Assembly: GCA_028583605.1 (NCBI GenBank)
Contig: CM053335.1
Location: 14,167,053 to 14,231,052, forward strand
Reading direction: 5' to 3'
From: Dastarcus helophoroides
Taxonomy: Eukaryota > Arthropoda > Insecta > Coleoptera > Bothrideridae
DNA length: 64,000 nucleotides
Both the position numbers and the translations under genes were made by a program. Below, piece by piece: positions 59,991 to 64,000 of the stretch (the stretch's first letter is position 1; the number at the start of each line of letters is the position of its first letter). The notes under the pieces are model-generated. The model was given only the letters and a program-made list of their open reading frames with translations, was not told where the DNA came from and searched no databases.

Positions 59991-60585
59991 TTCTAACTAT
60001 AAACAAAACGTGCCAAAAAAGGGTATTTCAAATATTCTGTTCTTGTGACTTTAGGAAGCAAATACACAATCAATTTTTAGATGCGCTCATGAAAAATATA
60101 AAAAAACAAACCATGTTAAAACGCTGATGACTGGTTTTAAGAACGCCTTTTTGTGACCGAATAATTGATTCAAAAATCTAAATTTAAATTTAAAAATTTA
60201 GATTTTAAAGTGACGTACTTCAAAACAAGACTAACGAAAAATGTAAAAATGTCGAAAAAACCAGAAAATTTTATATTTATCCCCATGTGGACTCCCAGTC
60301 TTCATAAAAAGTCCAAAATCAAGACAAAATTTGGGTTACAATGTGGAATTAAAAAATTAATCCAGTTTTAAAAACGAGTGTGTTCAAATTCAAAATTTCT
60401 GGTCTGGCAAGGCCTTATCCATAAACTTTTATTGCGGCCCACGTATCCGCCCAACTTTAAAAAAGTCGCATTCATTCCGAACGCGATTATATCGCTTTTA
60501 ATAGCCGGCAGTCCACCTCGATCGCAATGCCCATTCTTCCGAATGATTCATAGATATCGAGCCTGGGACTAAAAAAAAAATCGGA
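59991..60585. other. Single-copy DNA upstream of the second CpG island
   Basis: AT-rich then mixed. No credible exon; the short plus-strand frames at 60165-60371 and 60378-60572 lack recognisable features or splice support. Confidence 0.45.
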
Positions 60586-60908
60586 ATTCCACTTCATTCT
60601 TCGTGGAATATGGCACACAACTCGGAGCCAGTTCCGTTGTCGGTGTTGCAAACGCCACAGATCGACTTGACGCGCACCGAGAAGGAGTCAGTGACTTGTG
60701 TCGCATACCGACAGCATCTGCTGCACGGGACCGTCTCCTTGGTCGCGTCCCCGCGTCTTGCACGTCGCGACGCTGGTCATTCCACGGTGACGCCGCGAAG
60801 TTCGCGTCGGTACGACTTCCGGTTCCTTTCTTTGCTTTGTGTGATCAATTGTGGCGTGTGTTGGTTTGTTGTATGAAATGGGACTAGGATAGGAGAAACT
60901 TTGGACAG
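60586..60908 (+). promoter_or_regulatory. Second CpG-rich island: candidate alternative first exon
   Basis: GC- and CpG-rich (GTCGCGTCCCCGCGTCTTGC, GACGCCGCGAAGTTCGCGTC) in AT-rich surroundings, ending at a donor-like GGACAG|GTAACC with the GT at 60909. Overlapping frames exist: 60610-60876 (88 codons, ATG start) and 60603-60887 (GTG start). Both close before the donor, so the exon is more likely 5' UTR with upstream frames than coding. The motif TACGACTTCC is shared with the 12-kb island (near 12035). It could be an alternative promoter of the same gene or the promoter of another. Confidence 0.42.
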
Positions 60909-61362
60909 GTAACCTCGAGGTTTTTTCTAGTTTCTGTTGCTATTTTCGTTTCGATTGTCTGCTTAAGTGTGTTATGCCGCCTTAAGAGATAAACTTGATA
61001 TATTGTTGTACATGATTTTGATGTCAAAGTGGATGACCTGCAATAGATAAATTGCTTTGAATGGCGACGTTATTAGCTTCTGGTTTAATTAATATTGACT
61101 GGACAAGTATTCATTCTTTTTATAGAAATAGAAATGCCGCTTTATTTACTTCTTTGTAAGAAACATTTTATGTTTTAACCTCACCATTGGAAAGTTACTT
61201 AAAAATACTCATTTTGATCAATGGAGGAATACACATCATTACTGACATCTTGGGTACTATTTATATCAACAATTTTAGGTACTTACGTTACAGTTAAGTA
61301 TTGTTTGCTCCATGAATGGGTGCATTTAAGAGTGTGCAACAAGTGCTAGAATTTAGAGGCTC
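60909..61362. other. Putative intron start, single-copy
   Basis: Follows the GTAACC donor. No exon, RNA gene or repeat is apparent. Confidence 0.4.
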
Positions 61363-61508
61363 AGGGGTAAACTTATGGTTTCGCGTTACCACCACGCGTC
61401 ACCGTCACGCCTCGCCATCACGCGTCACCATCACCCATTACCACTTGTTCTACTGTTAACATTAGAGCATGTTGTTAACGTAAATTAGCGTAATGGTGAT
61501 GCGAAACT
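61363..61508. mobile_element. Small element with internal 13-bp minisatellite and terminal inverted repeat, copy 2
   Basis: The head AGGGGTAAACTTATGGTTTC and about four 13-bp units (61389-61440) are followed by TTCTACTGTTAACATTAGAG, in the same order as 4067-4280. The right end GCGTAATGGTGATGCGAAAC is an imperfect inverted repeat of the left end GTTTCGCGTTACCACCACGC, about 15 of 20 positions matching. No target-site duplication is obvious. Confidence 0.6.
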
Positions 61509-61909
61509 TGTTGAATTTCGCAAATTTTTCGAGAATTTCTTTTTTTTCCAAAATTTCATCATTTTTCCAACAATCCGCTGAGGATTCACAATTTTTTTAA
61601 TCATAATTTCTGGAAATTCTAAAATTATCTAGAAACTTCTCAATTTATCTCAAATTTTCAACATTTTAAATTTCTATAAATTTTGGCTTTTTCAACGAAA
61701 TTCGTTTTTTTTTTTGGTAAAAGTTTTGGTTTTTTTTCTCAAAATTCGTTATTTATTTTCGTAGGTTCGACTGCATTTTCAAAATTCGACCTCTTTTTTC
61801 CCAAATTTTCTCTGGAAAAGGTAGAATTTTTTCTAAATTTCGATTATTTTTACGAAATTCCGATTTTTTTCCTCGAAATTTTTTTTCAAAATATACCTTT
61901 TGTCTGAAA
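61509..61909. repeat. T-rich degenerate repeat
   Basis: Variants of CAAAATTTCGACTTTTTT leading into the 250-bp satellite. The 74-codon frame 61683-61907 is F-rich low-complexity. Confidence 0.65.
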
Positions 61910-63735
61910 GTTCAATTTTTACTTCAAAGTTCAAGGTTTTATGTTTCTTCAAATTTATTCCCTTTTTCGAATTTTGTCTTTCTATCGAAATTTCGACTTT
62001 TTATTCTCAAAATTTTACCTTCTCTAGAAAATTATGATTTTTTAAATTTCGATTTTATTACAAAAATGCGGTTTTTCGCCAAATTTCGAATTTTTTTCCA
62101 AATTCGTTTCTTCTTTTCGAAGATTCATAACTTTTCTGAAAATTCTGCTTCCTCTGAATATTGACCTTTTTACTTCAAAGTTCAACGTTTTATGTTTCTT
62201 CAAATTTATTCCCTTTTTCGAATTTCGTCTTTCTATCAAACTTTCGATTTTTTTACAAAACTGCGTTTTTTCGCCAAATTTCGACTTTTTTTTCCAAATT
62301 CGTTTCTTCTTTTCGAAGATTCATAACTTTTCTGAAAATTCTGCTTCCTCTGAATATCGACTTTTTTACTTCAAAGTTCCACTTTTTATGTTTCTTCAAA
62401 TTTATTCCCTTTTTCGAATTTTGTCTTTCTATCGAAATTTCGACTTTTTATTCTCAAAATTTTACCTTCTCTAGAAAATTTTGATTTTTTAAATTTCGAT
62501 TTTATTACAAAACTGCGTTTTTTCGCCAAATCTCGACTTTCTTTCTAAATTCGTTTCTCTTTTCAAAGATTCATAACTTTTCTGAAAATTCTGCTTTCTC
62601 TGAATATCGGACCTTTTTACTTCAAAGTTCAACGTTTTATGTGTCTTCAAATTTATTCCCTTTTTCGAATTTCGTCTTTCTATCGAAATTTCGACTTTTT
62701 ATTCTCAAAATTTTACCTTCTCTAGAAAATTTTGATTTTTTAAATTTCGATTTTATTACAAAAATGCGGTTTTTCGCCAAATTTCGAATTTTTTTCCAAA
62801 TTCGTTTCTTCTTTTCGAAGATTCATAACTTTTCTGAAAATTCTGCTTCCTCTGAATATCGACCTTTTTACTTCAAAGTTCAACGTTTTATGTTTCTTCA
62901 AATTTATTCCCTTTTTCGAATTTCGTCTTTCTATCGAAATTTCGACCTTTTATTCCCAAAATTTTACCTTCTCTAGAAAATTTTGATTTTTTAAATTTCG
63001 ATTTTATTACAAAAATGCGGTTTTTCGCCAAATTTCGTTTTTTTTTCCAAATTCTTTTCGAAGATTCATAACTTTTCTGAAAATTCTGCTTCCTCTGAAT
63101 ATCGACCTTTTTACTTCGAAGTTCAACATTTTGTTTCTTAAAATTTATTCCCTTTTTCGAATTTCGTCTTTCTATCGAAATTTCGACTTTTTATTCTTAA
63201 AATTTTATCTTCTCTAGAAAATTTTGATTTTTTAAATTTCGATTTTATTACAAAACTGCGTTTTTTCGCCAAATCTCGACTTTCTTTCTAAATTCGTTTC
63301 TCTTTTCGAAGATTCATAACTTTTCTGAAAATTCTGCTTCCTCTGAATATCCACCATTTTACTTCAAAGTTCAACTTTTTATGTTTCTTCAAATTTATTC
63401 CCTTTTTCGAATTTCGTCTTTCTATCGAAATTTCGACTTTTTATTCTGAAAATTTTACCTTCTCTAGAAAATTTTGATTTTTTAAATTTCGATTTTATTA
63501 CAAAAATGCGGTTTTTCGCCAAATTTCGACTTTTTTTCCAAATTCGTTTCTTCTTTTCGAAGATTCATAACTTTTCTGAAAATTCTGCTTCCTCTGAATA
63601 TCGACCTTTTTACTTCAAAGTTCAACGTTTTATGTTTCTTCAAATTTATTCCCTTTTTCGAATCTTGTCTTTCTTTTGAAATTTCGACTTTCTCTTCTCA
63701 AAATTTTACCTTCTTTAGAAAATGTTGATCAAATT
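61910..63735. repeat. About 250-bp satellite, 7-8 copies
   Basis: ACTTCAAAGTTCAA starts at 61921, 62172, 62368, 62619, 62870, 63113, 63361 and 63612. Most periods are 243-251 bp; one is 196 bp because of a deletion near 62240. Each unit contains TTCAAATTTATTCCCTTTTT, ATTTTACCTTCTCTAGAAAA and TTCGAAGATTCATAACTTTT. Units are about 95% alike, the most homogeneous large satellite here. The plus-strand frames are F/L/S-rich by-products. Confidence 0.96.
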
Positions 63736-64000
63736 TGTTTCTTCTTTTTTCATTTTTCCAAAAATTTCCACTTGTAGTTTAAAAATTTAATCTTTTATAT
63801 TTTTAGAAAGGTCAGATCTGACGTTACTTTAAATTTCGATTTTTTTTTTGAAGAACTCGACATTCTTTTAAAAATCTTAACATTCTGGAAATATGACTTA
63901 TTACGATTTTTCTTGAAAATTGTGACCTTCAAATTACCAAATTTTTTTCAAAAATTTCATCTTTTCCAAGCTTTTACTTTTCAAAATTTACAATCTTTTC
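63736..64000. repeat. T-rich degenerate repeat to window end
   Basis: Diverged family members without the 250-bp period. No gene seen. Confidence 0.6.

Noticed and set aside
60569..60763. Minus-strand 64-codon R-rich frame in the CpG island
   Set aside because: Antisense shadow of GC-rich sequence. The donor and composition favour plus-strand transcription.

Overview
The window looks like nuclear DNA of an animal, most likely an insect. The reasons are large AT-rich non-coding tracts, spliceosomal signals (pyrimidine-rich AG acceptors, GTRAG-type donors), CpG-rich islands in an AT-rich background, dispersed elements of eukaryotic type, and no bacterial gene architecture. I cannot name the species. 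More than 85% of the sequence is tandem or degenerate repeat. The only protein-coding sequence I can support is two small exons.

Layout. 1-1785 is a purine-rich 15-bp minisatellite. 1786-5425 is mostly single-copy, with a dispersed repeat, a small element carrying a 13-bp minisatellite, and a possible retrotransposon tail. 5426-10640 is T-rich degenerate repeat with 260-bp and 834-bp tandem units. 10844-12640 is largely non-satellite and includes a CpG-rich candidate first exon ending in a donor at 12203/12204. 12650-20590 is a second repeat province (316-bp, 925-bp, 22/23-bp units). 20591-21343 is single-copy and carries a candidate start-codon exon. 21344-29560 is T-rich repeat again. 29691-32830 is mostly single-copy, interrupted by a 440-bp palindrome with tRNA-Lys primer-binding-site-like sequences and a 25-bp tandem array. 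32835-36060 and 39350-59990 are a third province built on a 15-bp GAAAGTTTGAAAGTT unit. Between them lie the best coding exon (36198-36470), a 559-bp satellite (about 36880-38640) and single-copy DNA. 41331-50835 is a tandem segmental duplication of about 5 kb. 60000-61360 is single-copy with a second CpG-rich candidate first exon (donor at 60908/60909). 61910-63735 is a 250-bp satellite.

The three candidate exons fit one plus-strand gene: a CpG-rich 5' UTR exon near 12 kb, a short exon with the start codon ending in phase 0 (21266-21343), and a 91-codon phase-0 exon (36198-36470). The introns would be about 9 and 15 kb and filled almost entirely with satellite-like DNA. The gene would continue past the window, and the 60.6-kb island could be an alternative promoter of the same gene. 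The encoded N-terminus is hydrophilic and probably disordered. I do not recognise the protein.

The most interesting signal is a dispersed element family (7340-7626, 8411-8516, 10844-10937, 16411-16459, 27704-27745, 29571-29681, 59217-59335). Its longer copies carry a CTGAAGA / stem-loop / GAAA arrangement that folds like a minimal type I hammerhead ribozyme, with paired changes in stem II between copies. Several copies have 9-14 bp flanking direct repeats, one is a near-perfect head-to-head palindrome, and one has been captured into a 132-bp tandem repeat. This resembles the hammerhead-bearing, inverted-terminal-repeat organisation known from Penelope-like elements, but no reverse transcriptase is present here.
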